From NCBI RefSeq assembly GCF_014645515.1, contig NZ_BMLW01000003.1, positions 248,001-312,000 of the forward strand: 64,000 nt of DNA. The letters are read 5' to 3'. The position numbers were made by a program, and so were the translations under genes. This stretch comes from Oceanobacillus neutriphilus (GTDB lineage Bacteria; Bacillota; Bacilli; Bacillales; Amphibacillaceae). How positions within the stretch are numbered: the stretch's first letter is position 1; each line of letters begins with the position of its first letter. Positions 53,251 to 62,483 of the stretch are shown in pieces. The notes beneath the pieces are model-generated. The model was not told where the DNA came from. It made no database searches and worked only from the letters and a program-made list of their open reading frames with translations.

Positions 53251-54465
53251 GTGGATTCTGCGGTTACTTTTATTCATGCAGCAGATTTACATTTAGACAG
53301 CCTGTTTAAAGGCTTAAGACATGTACCTGCAAATATATTTAAAGAAATTCAAGAAAGCACGTTTACCGCTCTGAACCATCTGATCGATGAAGCGATAAAC
53401 CATAACGTTGACTTTGTTTTGTTAGCCGGTGATTTATACGACCATGAATCACAAAGTTTAAAAGCACAAATAAGATTGCGGCGTGCCTTTGAGCGGTTGG
53501 ACGAACAGAATATTGATGTGTTTTTATCCTATGGCAATCATGATTTTATGAAAGGTGACTCTTTTGATGTGGAATATCCTGATAATGTACATATTTTTTC
53601 TGAGGAGACAGTGACATATATTCCTTTTTATAAGAATGGTGAAGCAGCTGCAGCGATATACGGATTTAGTTATGAAAACAGAGCGGTATATGAAAATAAA
53701 TCAGCGGAGTATAAGGTTGCCGCCGGGGAATACCCCTTTCATATTGCCATGCTGCATGGCAGTGTGGCAACGAATACAGAACATGATTCGTATGCACCAT
53801 TTCAAATAAAAGACTTGTTAAATAAAGGAATGGACTATTGGGCATTGGGCCATATACATAAACGACAGCAGCTGCATTCCAATCCGCCGGTTATTTATCC
53901 TGGTAATATTCAGGGGAGGCACCGGAAGGAAACGGGGGAAAAAGGCTGTTACCTTATACATTTAAGCAAGCACAATATAGAACAGACATTTTTACCGCTT
54001 CAGGCGATCCGTTATGAAGAAGTGGAGGTAGATATACGTGAGTGCCTTACTCCTTCACATGTAGAGAAATCCATTATGAAGCAGCTGCCGGCAAATAGTG
54101 TACCCAGCTTATTGTATTTAAAAATAATAGCAAAAGAAAATGAAGAGTTCACACCGGACGAAATATTGATTCAGGAGTTAATTGAAGTGATAAATGAATC
54201 TGTGTCTGAAGCATTTCCCTGGCAGTACATTTACCATTACCGGATGGCTGTGGAGGAAGAACCGGCCTGGCTGGAGGACTCCTTTTTAAAAGACATATTG
54301 GAAGAAGCAGATACTTCATTTATTCAAGAAGGCTTAAATGAAATTTATCATCATCGAAATGCGCGTAAATTCCTATCCTCCTTATCCGATGAAGAGGAGC
54401 AGGCTGTTAAAGAGAATGCCTATCAGCTGCTGAATGTGTTATTGCGAAGGGAGAGAACGGAGTGA
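53251..54465 (+). CDS. yhaO: SbcD-like DNA repair exonuclease YhaO
   Basis: A 404-residue metallophosphoesterase of the Mre11/SbcD type. Metal motifs are HAADLHLDS (about 8-16), AGDLYDHE (about 62-69), YGNHD (about 97-101), HGS (about 168) and GHIHKRQ (about 201-207). It acts with YhaN, as SbcD does with SbcC, on DNA ends. GTG 53251 is chosen (GGGAG 8 bases upstream); GTG 53242 has no ribosome site. It overlaps yhaN by 4 bases (GTGA). Confidence 0.9.
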   Translation: MDSAVTFIHAADLHLDSLFKGLRHVPANIFKEIQESTFTALNHLIDEAINHNVDFVLLAGDLYDHESQSLKAQIRLRRAFERLDEQNIDVFLSYGNHDFMKGDSFDVEYPDNVHIFSEETVTYIPFYKNGEAAAAIYGFSYENRAVYENKSAEYKVAAGEYPFHIAMLHGSVATNTEHDSYAPFQIKDLLNKGMDYWALGHIHKRQQLHSNPPVIYPGNIQGRHRKETGEKGCYLIHLSKHNIEQTFLPLQAIRYEEVEVDIRECLTPSHVEKSIMKQLPANSVPSLLYLKIIAKENEEFTPDEILIQELIEVINESVSEAFPWQYIYHYRMAVEEEPAWLEDSFLKDILEEADTSFIQEGLNEIYHHRNARKFLSSLSDEEEQAVKENAYQLLNVLLRRERTE

Positions 54466-57404
54466 AGATAAAGGAAATAACGATATACGGATTTGGCAGG
54501 TGGATCGATCAAACGTTTTCCTTTTCCAATTCCAATATGATAACACTTCTTGGCGATAATGAATCGGGAAAAACAACCTTGCATCAATTTATTCTATATA
54601 TGCTCTTCGGGATGACAAAAAAGAAATGTGATTTTTATCGTCCGAAAACAAGCAGTAAGCTGGGCGGGAGGATGATTATAGATCATCCTTGTGAAGGAAC
54701 TATATGGATTGAACGGCTGGATGCTGCGCAAGTGCAATACTTTGCTGATGATGGAGAAGAAAGGGATGAAGCCTGGTTCAGGGAGCTTTTGGGAAATATG
54801 AATGCAGAAGCTTTTCAATCGATTTATTCCTTTTCCAGCCAGGATTTAGCTGTCTTCCAAAATATGAAGGAATCGGATATAAATGAACTTTTGTTAAGTA
54901 TCGGTTTAACCGGATCAGCAGCGGTATATAAGGTAGAAAAGAAACTGCAGTCCGAATTACAAAAGCAATTTAAACCGTCTGGTACCAAGCCGGTTATTAA
55001 TGAAAAATTAAGCGAGTTACGTGCCATGGATCAACAGCTGGGAGAAAGCAAAAGGCTTGAAAAGTCATATAAAGACCAGATAGAACAAATCGATACACTG
55101 GAGAAAAAGCACAAATTAAAAAAAGAGCAGATTGCACAAAAAAACGAACAGCTTGCGAAAGAACAGTTGATGGAAAAAATACTGCCTATCCGAAAAGAAA
55201 TACATCATGTTTCCGAGGAGCTTCAAGGGCTGGCTGATGTCCGTAATTTTCCATTAGATAATCAAGAGCAAATAAAAACGCTGCATATAGATATAAATAA
55301 TCTTAATAGAGAGTTTGCATCTCAGCAGGATACACTGGATACTTATACGAAGAAAAAACAGGATTTAGAAATTGCCTCCCTTCAGAATGAGGAAAAAGAG
55401 CAGTTAAATCATCTTTTGAATCAAAAAGCGGAAATAACATTAATACGGGAACGCCAGAGAACTATAGAGCAGGATTACAGTTATAAAGCCCGCGAAATAA
55501 CAGAAATGATTCAGGAGAAGCAGATTCATATAACAACTGATGAACTGGAGCGGCAGGAATTGCCATTCTATCTTGAAAAAGAATGGGGGTCATTAAGGAA
55601 AGAGCAGGAAAATATACAGGAAAAACTTGCTGGCAACGTTCAAAAAAACGAACAGCTTTTACAAGAGAAATCCCGGATGGAGGAAGAACAGAAGAATTTA
55701 AACCAGGAACTGCTTGCTGAAGCGCATATAAAAGAATTAAACCAGCGGATTGATGCATATAAACAGAAGAATCGGGCGGATGAAAGCCAGCAAAAGAATA
55801 TGTCTCAAATACTTAATAAAATGATCCGGGAGAAGAAAAAGCAAGGACGGATGCTTGTTATTATTGGAGCAGTAATAGCATTGGCCGGAGCTTTGACCGG
55901 TTTTGCAGCAGACGTTCCCTGGCTGTATCTGATAAGTCTTGCCGTCGTTGCGGGAGTATATTATTTTCGGCTTGTACAGCTGCAGGATATTAAAGAATTA
56001 AATCAGCAGCGGAAAGGACTGCAGCCGGAATATCCGGGTCAGGAAATCGATGTGACAGAAGCGGAGTATCAGGAGGCAAAGGAAATTCTGGAAGAGCAGC
56101 AGAAATTACAGCGCAGGCTGCATTCATTAGAAGATAGATTACAGCATATACGCAGTCAGTTTGAGGAAAATGAAGCAGTACGATTTGATTTAACGAAGCA
56201 GCAAAACAGATTGGAAGAGAATATTGTTGATCAGCAAAATCACTTTTCTGTTTTACAGGATGTGGATGTTTTATACTGGCAGGATATTTATCATCTCTTA
56301 CAAAAGTTGATTCAGCTGACCAATGAAAAACAAAGCCTAAAAAAAGAATTAGATAGAGTAACAGAAAGGATATACGAGTTTTCTGACCAGGTCAAGAATT
56401 GGTTTAGGACAAACGGGTTAGCCAATCAGACAACCCTGGAGGAAATGATGCTCACACTGGAGGATATACAACAGCAGGAACAGCAGCATCAGCACGAGCT
56501 TCAGCAGCTTACACAATTCATAAAGGATGTCCAGAATAAACTGATGGTGTTAAAACAAAAACGAAATCGTTATACAGAAGAAAGAGATAAACTCTTAAAA
56601 GCATCCGGGACAGAGTCTGAAGAGATTTATTTTGAAAAACAAACGAGAAAAGAGCGGTATAATAAGCTTTATGAACGCCTGGAAGAGCTAAAAGAAAGAC
56701 TCCAGATATTGATTCCTGAAGAATGGCAGCAGGAATTGGCTGATGAGCCCTTAGAAGCTGAGAACTATTATAAGAATAGAAAAGAACTGGAATTAGCACT
56801 GGCAGATTATGAAGAAGACTTAGAACGATTAAAAAATGAGCTTGCAGAACAAAGATTACGGATAGAACAGCTGGAATCAGAGGAAGACATATCCTTGCAA
56901 ATGCATCAATTGGCAATGGAAAAGGAAGAGCTGGAGGATCTGGTGAGAAACTGGGCAGTGCAAAAAACCGCTTTACGCATGCTGGAAGCTGCCAAAAATC
57001 AATTTAAGGACAAATATTTAGCCCTTGTTATAGAAACAGCACAAATCTATTTTAAAGAGATTACAGCAAATCAATATGATACAATATATGCACCGGCAGC
57101 GGAAAAATCTTTTCAGGTAGAAAACAGTAAGAAAAAACAGCGATTTTACGTAGAGGAGCTTTCTCAGGGGACAAAGGATCAGCTGTATATTTCCTTGAGG
57201 TTTGCGATTAATGAAGTAATGGCAAAATCCTCTGGTCTGCCATTTTTCATGGACGATGCTTTTGTGCATTTTGATATGAATCGGACAGAGAGAATGCATA
57301 AGGTGCTGGAGAGATTGGCAGAGGAACAGCAGGTGATTTTATTTACATGCCGCAGGGAGTTGGCTGAGGCTGCCAATGGGGATATCATTCATCTCTCCAT
57401 ATAA
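54462..57404 (+). CDS. yhaN: SbcC-like AAA ATPase YhaN
   Basis: A 980-residue SMC/Rad50-like ATPase. Walker A GDNESGKTT is at about 31-39; long coiled coils run from about 170 to 870. Signature ELSQGTKDQ (about 893) and Walker B FFMDDAFVHFD (about 925) are close to the C terminus. In the middle (about 464-506) are two hydrophobic segments, as in YhaN of B. subtilis, suggesting membrane attachment where SbcC has its zinc hook. GTG start overlapping yhaO. Confidence 0.9.
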   Translation: MKIKEITIYGFGRWIDQTFSFSNSNMITLLGDNESGKTTLHQFILYMLFGMTKKKCDFYRPKTSSKLGGRMIIDHPCEGTIWIERLDAAQVQYFADDGEERDEAWFRELLGNMNAEAFQSIYSFSSQDLAVFQNMKESDINELLLSIGLTGSAAVYKVEKKLQSELQKQFKPSGTKPVINEKLSELRAMDQQLGESKRLEKSYKDQIEQIDTLEKKHKLKKEQIAQKNEQLAKEQLMEKILPIRKEIHHVSEELQGLADVRNFPLDNQEQIKTLHIDINNLNREFASQQDTLDTYTKKKQDLEIASLQNEEKEQLNHLLNQKAEITLIRERQRTIEQDYSYKAREITEMIQEKQIHITTDELERQELPFYLEKEWGSLRKEQENIQEKLAGNVQKNEQLLQEKSRMEEEQKNLNQELLAEAHIKELNQRIDAYKQKNRADESQQKNMSQILNKMIREKKKQGRMLVIIGAVIALAGALTGFAADVPWLYLISLAVVAGVYYFRLVQLQDIKELNQQRKGLQPEYPGQEIDVTEAEYQEAKEILEEQQKLQRRLHSLEDRLQHIRSQFEENEAVRFDLTKQQNRLEENIVDQQNHFSVLQDVDVLYWQDIYHLLQKLIQLTNEKQSLKKELDRVTERIYEFSDQVKNWFRTNGLANQTTLEEMMLTLEDIQQQEQQHQHELQQLTQFIKDVQNKLMVLKQKRNRYTEERDKLLKASGTESEEIYFEKQTRKERYNKLYERLEELKERLQILIPEEWQQELADEPLEAENYYKNRKELELALADYEEDLERLKNELAEQRLRIEQLESEEDISLQMHQLAMEKEELEDLVRNWAVQKTALRMLEAAKNQFKDKYLALVIETAQIYFKEITANQYDTIYAPAAEKSFQVENSKKKQRFYVEELSQGTKDQLYISLRFAINEVMAKSSGLPFFMDDAFVHFDMNRTERMHKVLERLAEEQQVILFTCRRELAEAANGDIIHLSI

Positions 57405-57437
57405 AGATGTTTTATTGATTTGGAAGGAGGAATAAAA

Positions 57438-58382
57438 ATGAAAAAAGGCATTGCAAATTTAGCCGTCGGGGATAAATTTGAAGGATTTTTATTAATAAAT
57501 GAAGCGACAAAAGGCACAACAAGTAATGGGAAGCCATTCCTGACATTAATGCTCCGCGACGAATCAGGTGAATTGGAAGCAAAGCTATGGGATGCCACCA
57601 AGGAAGATGAGGAAAATTTGCTGGCAGAGCAGATTATTCATGTGACAGGAGATATTAATCAATTCCGGGGAAAAAACCAATTACGGATTCACGCTATCCG
57701 CCTGTCTCAGCCAACGGATCAGGTTCAGGTGAGTGATTTTGTCGGCAAGGCTCCTTTAAGTCAAGAAGAGCTGGGTGATAAACTGACAGAAGCTATTTTT
57801 GAAATGAAGAACCCTACCTTACAACGTATCGTACGGGGCTTTGTGAAAAAATATCAGCACGAATTACTCATTTATCCGGCTGCTGCGAAAAATCACCATG
57901 ATGTAGCATCCGGTTTGGCTTACCACATTGTCAGTATGCTTGGGATTGCAAGGCAGCTTCATGAGCTTTATCCTTCCATCAATAAAGATTTATTATATGC
58001 AGGTATTATTCTGCATGATATCGGTAAAATAAAGGAATTGTCAGGTGTTGTGTCGACGACGTATACACTTGAAGGCAAGCTCCTGGGGCATATAACGATT
58101 ATGGTAGAAGAAATAGCAGAAATGGCCAAGGAGCTGCAGGTGGCAGAAAAGGAAGAGGTACTTATTTTGCAGCATCTGATTTTAAGCCATCATGGAAAAT
58201 CAGAATGGGGAAGCCCGAAGCCGCCAATGGTGAAAGAGGCAGAGCTTCTGCATATTATTGACTTAATTGATGCGAAAATGAATATGCTGGATAAAGCTTT
58301 AGATAAAGTTCAGCCGGGTGAATTTACAGAACGGCTTTTTGCGATGGATAATCGTTCTTTTTACAAGCCATCCTTTGAGTAA
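57438..58382 (+). CDS. yhaM: 3'-5' exoribonuclease YhaM
   Basis: A 314-residue nuclease, the same length as the B. subtilis enzyme. The N-terminal OB fold (about 10-100, [14 protein letters not shown]) binds nucleic acid and the HD phosphohydrolase domain carries HHDVAS (about 154), HDIGKIKEL (about 194-202) and a later [11 protein letters not shown]. It degrades single-stranded RNA or DNA from the 3' end. ATG 57438 follows AAGGAGG. It lies 34 bases after yhaN, so it is probably cotranscribed. Confidence 0.93.
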   Translation: MKKGIANLAVGDKFEGFLLINEATKGTTSNGKPFLTLMLRDESGELEAKLWDATKEDEENLLAEQIIHVTGDINQFRGKNQLRIHAIRLSQPTDQVQVSDFVGKAPLSQEELGDKLTEAIFEMKNPTLQRIVRGFVKKYQHELLIYPAAAKNHHDVASGLAYHIVSMLGIARQLHELYPSINKDLLYAGIILHDIGKIKELSGVVSTTYTLEGKLLGHITIMVEEIAEMAKELQVAEKEEVLILQHLILSHHGKSEWGSPKPPMVKEAELLHIIDLIDAKMNMLDKALDKVQPGEFTERLFAMDNRSFYKPSFE

Positions 58383-58488
58383 TTTTCAATCCGGGATAGT
58401 GTATCTGCAGGATAAAAATGAAGTTCATGTCATTTTCTATTAACTTGTTCATATATATTTATTAAGGAATGGACAAGGGGGATGTAAG

Positions 58489-58668
58489 ATGAGCTCGATT
58501 CCAATTTGGGTTTTTGCGGTGATTCTATTAATTTTTTTGAGTGGATATATGGCAGTACGTGCATTTTTGGCAGAGAAAAAGCTGGATAGGCAGTTTATTG
58601 AGCGTGAAGGTAAAATATATATGGAGCGTATCCAGGAAGAACGGATAAAGCGAAGAGAGCATGAATAA
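58489..58668 (+). CDS. yhaL: Sporulation protein YhaL
   Basis: A 59-residue single-pass protein: membrane helix IPIWVFAVILLIFLSGYMAV (about 4-23) followed by a highly charged tail (EREGKIYMERIQEERIKRRE). Size, topology and position between yhaM and prsA match B. subtilis YhaL, which is linked to sporulation. AAGGGGGAT precedes the ATG. Terminator downstream. Confidence 0.85.
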   Translation: MSSIPIWVFAVILLIFLSGYMAVRAFLAEKKLDRQFIEREGKIYMERIQEERIKRREHE

Positions 58669-58687
58669 AGCATGAATTTGCGGAAGG

Positions 58688-58736
58688 GAAGCACTATATT
58701 ATTCCATTAACGGAGGGAATAATATGGTGCTTTTGT
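58688..58736 (+). terminator. Terminator after yhaL
   Basis: GCACTATATTATTCC pairs with GGAATAATATGGTGC (one G-U), followed by TTTTG. Confidence 0.85.
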
Positions 58737-58752
58737 ATTTGAGAAGCTTACA

Positions 58753-58787
58753 TTGACGAAATACAAAAATTCTGATAACGTTTAACG
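58753..58787 (+). promoter_or_regulatory. Promoter with LacI-type operator half (thioredoxin-like gene)
   Basis: TTGACG (58753-58758) and a poor -10 TAACGT (58776-58781) at 17 bases. The -10 is overlapped by AACGTTTAACG (58777-58787), close to the operator core AAACGTTTAACC seen at 59541 and 62471. Confidence 0.45.
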
Positions 58788-58812
58788 AAAATATTTGTGT
58801 GGAGGAATGAAG

Positions 58813-59403
58813 ATGTCATATACCATTGAACTGGGAATGAAGGCGCCAGATTTTTCTCTTCTGGCAACAGACGGGAAGAATTATAGTTTAAAGGATTTTA
58901 AGGATGAGAAAATACTAGTTGTATTTTTTACCTGCAATCACTGTCCGTACGTTATCGGGTCAGATGAGATAACAAGAGAAACTGCTGATAAATTTAAAGA
59001 TGAAGGAGTTGCTTTTGTTGGAATTAATTCCAACAGTGAAGAGATAAAGGAGCTGGACTCCTATGATTTTATGGTGAAAAGAATGGAGAAAAATCTATTT
59101 CCCTGGATTTATCTCAGAGATGAAAATCAAGAAATTGCTAAAGCATATGGAGCATTAAAAACGCCGCACTTTTTTATTTTTAATGAAGATCGGGAGCTTA
59201 TATACACTGGCAGAGGCTTAGATAATCCAAAAAATCCGGAAGATGCATCGGAAAATAATTTACAGAATGTATTGGAGGAGGCTGTTGCAGGAAAACCTAT
59301 ATCAACACCAGTCACTAACCCGCTTGGATGTAATATAAAATGGAATGGAAAGGATAAATACTGGATGCCGGCGGAGGCTTGTGATCTGATTCCAAGAAGC
59401 TGA
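58813..59403 (+). CDS. Thioredoxin-family (AhpC/TlpA-like) protein
   Basis: A 196-residue soluble peroxiredoxin/TlpA-like fold protein. The active-site region is FFTCNHCPYV (about 43-52) with a CxxC, preceded by GMKAPDFSLLATDGKNYSL, the AhpC/TSA start. A cis-Pro is in LKTPHFF. No signal peptide, so a cytosolic thiol oxidoreductase or peroxidase is likely; substrate unknown. ATG 58813 follows GGAGGA. It begins the accessory block between yhaL and prsA. Confidence 0.85.
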   Translation: MSYTIELGMKAPDFSLLATDGKNYSLKDFKDEKILVVFFTCNHCPYVIGSDEITRETADKFKDEGVAFVGINSNSEEIKELDSYDFMVKRMEKNLFPWIYLRDENQEIAKAYGALKTPHFFIFNEDRELIYTGRGLDNPKNPEDASENNLQNVLEEAVAGKPISTPVTNPLGCNIKWNGKDKYWMPAEACDLIPRS

Positions 59404-59431
59404 TTAGATAACTGGAGAAGAAAAATTATTT

Positions 59432-59475
59432 AGAGACTGACTATCTGATATAAAAGATATGTTAGTCTTTTTGTG
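59432..59475 (+). terminator. Terminator after thioredoxin-like gene
   Basis: AGACTGAC..TATCT pairs with AGATA..GTTAGTCT with a one-base bulge, followed by TTTTT. Confidence 0.8.
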
Positions 59476-59478
59476 TTC

Positions 59479-59553
59479 GGTTAAACGATAAAATATATAT
59501 GTTGACATATAGTGATTAGGTATATAAAATATATGTTATAAAAACGTTTAACC
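59479..59553 (+). promoter_or_regulatory. Promoter and two LacI-type operators of pdxA2
   Basis: TTGACA (59502-59507), 17 bases, TAAAAT (59525-59530). GGTTAAACGATAAAA (59479-59493) lies just upstream and AAAACGTTTAACC (59541-59553) just after the expected start. The latter is identical to 62471-62483 before the HPr-like gene. Paired operators 62 bases apart could allow looping by the LacI-type protein encoded at 62483-63490. Confidence 0.72.
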
Positions 59554-59581
59554 AAACTTAAAATAGACAGGGGCAATTTAA

Positions 59582-60604
59582 ATGAGCGGAGATTTAAAGA
59601 AACCAGTTGTTGCAGTTACAATGGGAGACCCGGCCGGAATAGGACCAGAAATTACAGTGGATACAATGCTGACTGAGAAGGTTTATGACGAATGTAATCC
59701 CTTTCTTATCGGATCTGTTGATATTGTAAAAAGGGCTCTGGAGGTAAAGAACAGCGATTTTGAAGTGAATAAAATTAATTCTCCTTCAGAAGCGAAATTT
59801 ATTTATGGCATCATTGATGTACTGGAGCCGAAAGAATATGACTGCTCGCAGATTGAATATGGCAAAGTACAAAAGCTGGCTGGTGAAATGGCGTATGATT
59901 ACGTTACAAAATCAATCGAATTAGGGCTGAATAAAGAGGTGGATATTGTGTCTACAGCTCCTATTCATAAAGAAGCGATTAAATTAGCCGGCTGTAAGCA
60001 TGAGGGGCATACAGAAATATTTGGTGATTTAACGAATTCTGATTATGCACTTACCATGTTTAACTGTCACAACTTAAAAGTATTCTTCGTCAGCCGGCAC
60101 AAAGCACTGGTAGAAGCTTGCCGTTATGCTACCAAGGATGTTGTCTTAGATACTTTGCGTCAAATTGACACAGAATTAAAAGGCATTGGATACGAAAATC
60201 CGGAAATTGCACTCGCTGCACTAAATCCGCATGCTTCCGATAATGGATTATTTGGTACAGAAGAGAAGGATCATTTAATTCCAGCAGTGGAAGCTGCGAA
60301 GGAAGAAGGAATGAATGTTGTAGGTCCTGTACCGGCTGACTCTGTATTCCACCTTGGATTACAAGGAAATTATGACGCAATTTTATCTCTTTATCATGAT
60401 CAGGGGCATATTGCTTGTAAAACATATGATTTTGAAAAATCTATCACAATTACTTGGGGACTTCCGTTTATGCGCAGCTCTGTAGATCATGGAACTGCAT
60501 TTGATATTGCTGGTAAAGGAATTGCTGGATCCGTAAGTATGATTGAGTCTACATTAGTTCCAGTTCAATATTGGAAAAAACAACAAAAAGCATTACAAGG
60601 ATAA
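59582..60604 (+). CDS. pdxA2: PdxA2-type 4-phospho-D-threonate/erythronate dehydrogenase
   Basis: A 340-residue homologue of PdxA. The start VAVTMGDPAGIGPEI, the metal-binding His residues in HEGHTEIF (about 139) and LYHDQGHI (about 277-284), and RSSVDHGTAFDIAG are family marks. When PdxA-like genes sit beside a four-carbon acid sugar kinase, they are known to oxidise and decarboxylate 4-phospho-D-threonate or -erythronate to dihydroxyacetone phosphate rather than make pyridoxine. That context holds here. Confidence 0.85.
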   Translation: MSGDLKKPVVAVTMGDPAGIGPEITVDTMLTEKVYDECNPFLIGSVDIVKRALEVKNSDFEVNKINSPSEAKFIYGIIDVLEPKEYDCSQIEYGKVQKLAGEMAYDYVTKSIELGLNKEVDIVSTAPIHKEAIKLAGCKHEGHTEIFGDLTNSDYALTMFNCHNLKVFFVSRHKALVEACRYATKDVVLDTLRQIDTELKGIGYENPEIALAALNPHASDNGLFGTEEKDHLIPAVEAAKEEGMNVVGPVPADSVFHLGLQGNYDAILSLYHDQGHIACKTYDFEKSITITWGLPFMRSSVDHGTAFDIAGKGIAGSVSMIESTLVPVQYWKKQQKALQG

Positions 60605-60649
60605 ATAGCAATTTCATCCTGACAGACTTTACTCCATATAAATAGTGGT

Positions 60650-60682
60650 AAAAACAGGGAGGGAGACTTTCCTGTTTTTATT
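60650..60682 (+). terminator. Terminator between pdxA2 and kinase gene
   Basis: AAAACAGG pairs with CCTGTTTT around a purine-rich loop, followed by TATTT. No clear new promoter follows, so the kinase gene probably depends on read-through. Confidence 0.7.
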
Positions 60683-60714
60683 TCTATATATGGTTAGACA
60701 AACGAGGTGCGGAA

Positions 60715-62064
60715 ATGTCCAAATTAGGTATTATTGCTGATGATTTAACAGGTGCAACAACGGTGGGTGTTTTACTGGCGAGATCGAATATATCCGTTGC
60801 AGCTTATTTTGATTCAGATAATTTATCAAAGGATAAAGAACAGGAAGCATTTATTTTAACAACAGATTCCAGAGCAATAAAAAAAGAAGAAGCAAAAGCA
60901 AGGGTAAAAGAAGCCGTTATCAGCCTGAAAGAAAACGGTGTTACATACTTATCCAAGAGAATCGATACTACACTGAGAGGCAACATTGGCGCAGAGGTAG
61001 AAGCTATGCTGGAATTAATGGATGAGGACACAATTGGTATTATGGTCCCGGCGATGCCGCAGTCCAAACGTATTTTAGTAGGAGGTTATTCTATTATTGA
61101 TAGTGTACCTTTATCGCAGACACCTGTAGCCAAGGATGTCCGTACACCTGTTGAAGAGTCGCATTGTCCTACTTTAATAAAAAAGCAGACTGATTATCCC
61201 GTTGAAACCATTTCATTAAATACCATATTAGCCGGTAAAGAATCTCTGAAAAAAAGCTTAAGAACAGCTCGTAATAATGGTGCGAAAATTATCATTGCGG
61301 ATGCTGTTTCCTTAGAGCATATTGATTTGATTGCACAGGTTATTTCAGGATTAAAATGGAATGTGCTGATGATTGATCCAGGGCCTTTCACAGAAAGAAT
61401 GGCTTATTATAATGGGTTTAAGAAGAAAGCGGAAGCACTTGATAAGGAGATTGCTTCTGCTGAACAAGGAAACGGAACAGTTCTTGCTGTTGCCGGGAGT
61501 GCTTCTTCTGTAACGAAAGAACAGATTAATCATTTATCCAGGCAGGAGAATATCATTCAAATACCAGTCATTGCAAAAGATTTAATTTGCTGTAATGAGG
61601 TATCCGCTAAAGAAATAAAGCGTGTCATTAATTTAGCGGTTAATCATTTAAAGAAAGCTTCACCGCAGGCGCTTATTATTGAAACATCGGTGACGAATGA
61701 AAGAGTTGACTTAAAAGCAGTGGAAAAAAGAAACGGACTGCAGCCAGGAGAATCTGCTGATAATATTAATAAGGCATTAGGTGAAATTACCAAGGGTATA
61801 TTGCTGCAGACGTCTAAAATTAATGGAATATATATGACGGGTGGAGATACGATGGTTCATATCTTAAAAACGCTTGAAGCAGTTGGCATCAAGCTGCTCG
61901 ATTATGTTATTCCGCAAGCTGATTTAGGTGTGGTAATCGGTGGTTATTCTGATGGACTGGTTGTTGTTGGTAAGGGCGGGCTGACAGGGTCTATCCAGAC
62001 TGCTGCAGATATAGTAGAGCGGATTATTAAAGAAGCAAGTGTCCGGAATTTAATAGAAAACTAA
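60715..62064 (+). CDS. Four-carbon acid sugar kinase (DtnK/OtnK family)
   Basis: A 449-residue kinase of the former DUF1537 family. The N domain has GIIADDLTGATTVG (about 5-18) for the sugar acid, and KRIDTTLRGNIGAE (about 81-94). The C domain has GSASSVTKEQ (about 261-270) and YMTGGDTMVH (about 379-388) for ATP. It phosphorylates D-threonate, D-erythronate or similar acids at C4, giving the substrate of the PdxA2 protein. Which acid is used cannot be read from sequence. GAGGTGC precedes the ATG. Confidence 0.85.
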   Translation: MSKLGIIADDLTGATTVGVLLARSNISVAAYFDSDNLSKDKEQEAFILTTDSRAIKKEEAKARVKEAVISLKENGVTYLSKRIDTTLRGNIGAEVEAMLELMDEDTIGIMVPAMPQSKRILVGGYSIIDSVPLSQTPVAKDVRTPVEESHCPTLIKKQTDYPVETISLNTILAGKESLKKSLRTARNNGAKIIIADAVSLEHIDLIAQVISGLKWNVLMIDPGPFTERMAYYNGFKKKAEALDKEIASAEQGNGTVLAVAGSASSVTKEQINHLSRQENIIQIPVIAKDLICCNEVSAKEIKRVINLAVNHLKKASPQALIIETSVTNERVDLKAVEKRNGLQPGESADNINKALGEITKGILLQTSKINGIYMTGGDTMVHILKTLEAVGIKLLDYVIPQADLGVVIGGYSDGLVVVGKGGLTGSIQTAADIVERIIKEASVRNLIEN

Positions 62065-62121
62065 AAGCAGGAATGTAAAAAAACATCATGTTACGTTGAT
62101 GGTTTTTTTACATTCCTGCTT
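62065..62121. terminator. Long bidirectional terminator hairpin
   Basis: AAGCAGGAATGTAAAAAAA (62065-62083) pairs exactly with the complement ending at 62121, plus CATC/GATG. It contains its T run within the stem and serves both convergent genes. Confidence 0.85.
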
Positions 62122-62141
62122 CGTTATTGCTGGATGGTTTA

Positions 62142-62423
62142 TTATTCGCCACCAAAGAAACGGATAACCTCCAAAACAGCTTCCTCAGCATCTTTTCCTT
62201 CTGCGCGTACAGTAGCTTCCACACCATTTCTCAGCTGCAGTGTTGCAAGACCTAAAACACTTTTAGGATTTACTTCATGAATTTGGTTGCCTGATTCATT
62301 ACGAATAAACACTTCACAATCATATTTTTGAAGTAAATAACTTAATTCAATAATAGTCTGATCCTCGGTTATATGGATTACGGTGTTCTTTTTAAACGAT
62401 GATATGGTAATCTCCCCCTTCAT
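62142..62423 (-). CDS. HPr-like protein lacking the active His (Crh-like)
   Basis: A 93-residue HPr-fold protein. LQKYDCEVFI aligns with SKYDADVNL of HPr, and NPKSVLGLATLQL with LKSIMGVMSL, keeping the regulatory serine (Ser55, HPr Ser46). In an ungapped alignment the position of HPr His15 is Glu20 and the GIHARPA motif is gone. So it cannot be a PTS phosphocarrier but could be a target of HPr kinase, like Crh. It is next to a LacI regulator, the family of CcpA. The ATG lies about 10 bases after the predicted transcription start and has no upstream Shine-Dalgarno; GGGGGAG lies after it. Confidence 0.72.
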   Translation of the reverse strand: MKGEITISSFKKNTVIHITEDQTIIELSYLLQKYDCEVFIRNESGNQIHEVNPKSVLGLATLQLRNGVEATVRAEGKDAEEAVLEVIRFFGGE

Positions 62424-62439
62424 ATATGTAGCTATTTAA

Positions 62440-62483
62440 AGTATATAGGAAAAAGGAGAAAAACAAAAGAAAAACGTTTAACC
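62440..62483 (-). promoter_or_regulatory. Promoter and LacI-type operator of HPr-like gene
   Basis: On the minus strand GGTTAAACGTTTT (62483-62471) is followed by a poor -35 and a good -10 TATACT (62445-62440). The operator core is identical to that at 59541-59553 and overlaps the stop codon of the LacI gene. Confidence 0.6.
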
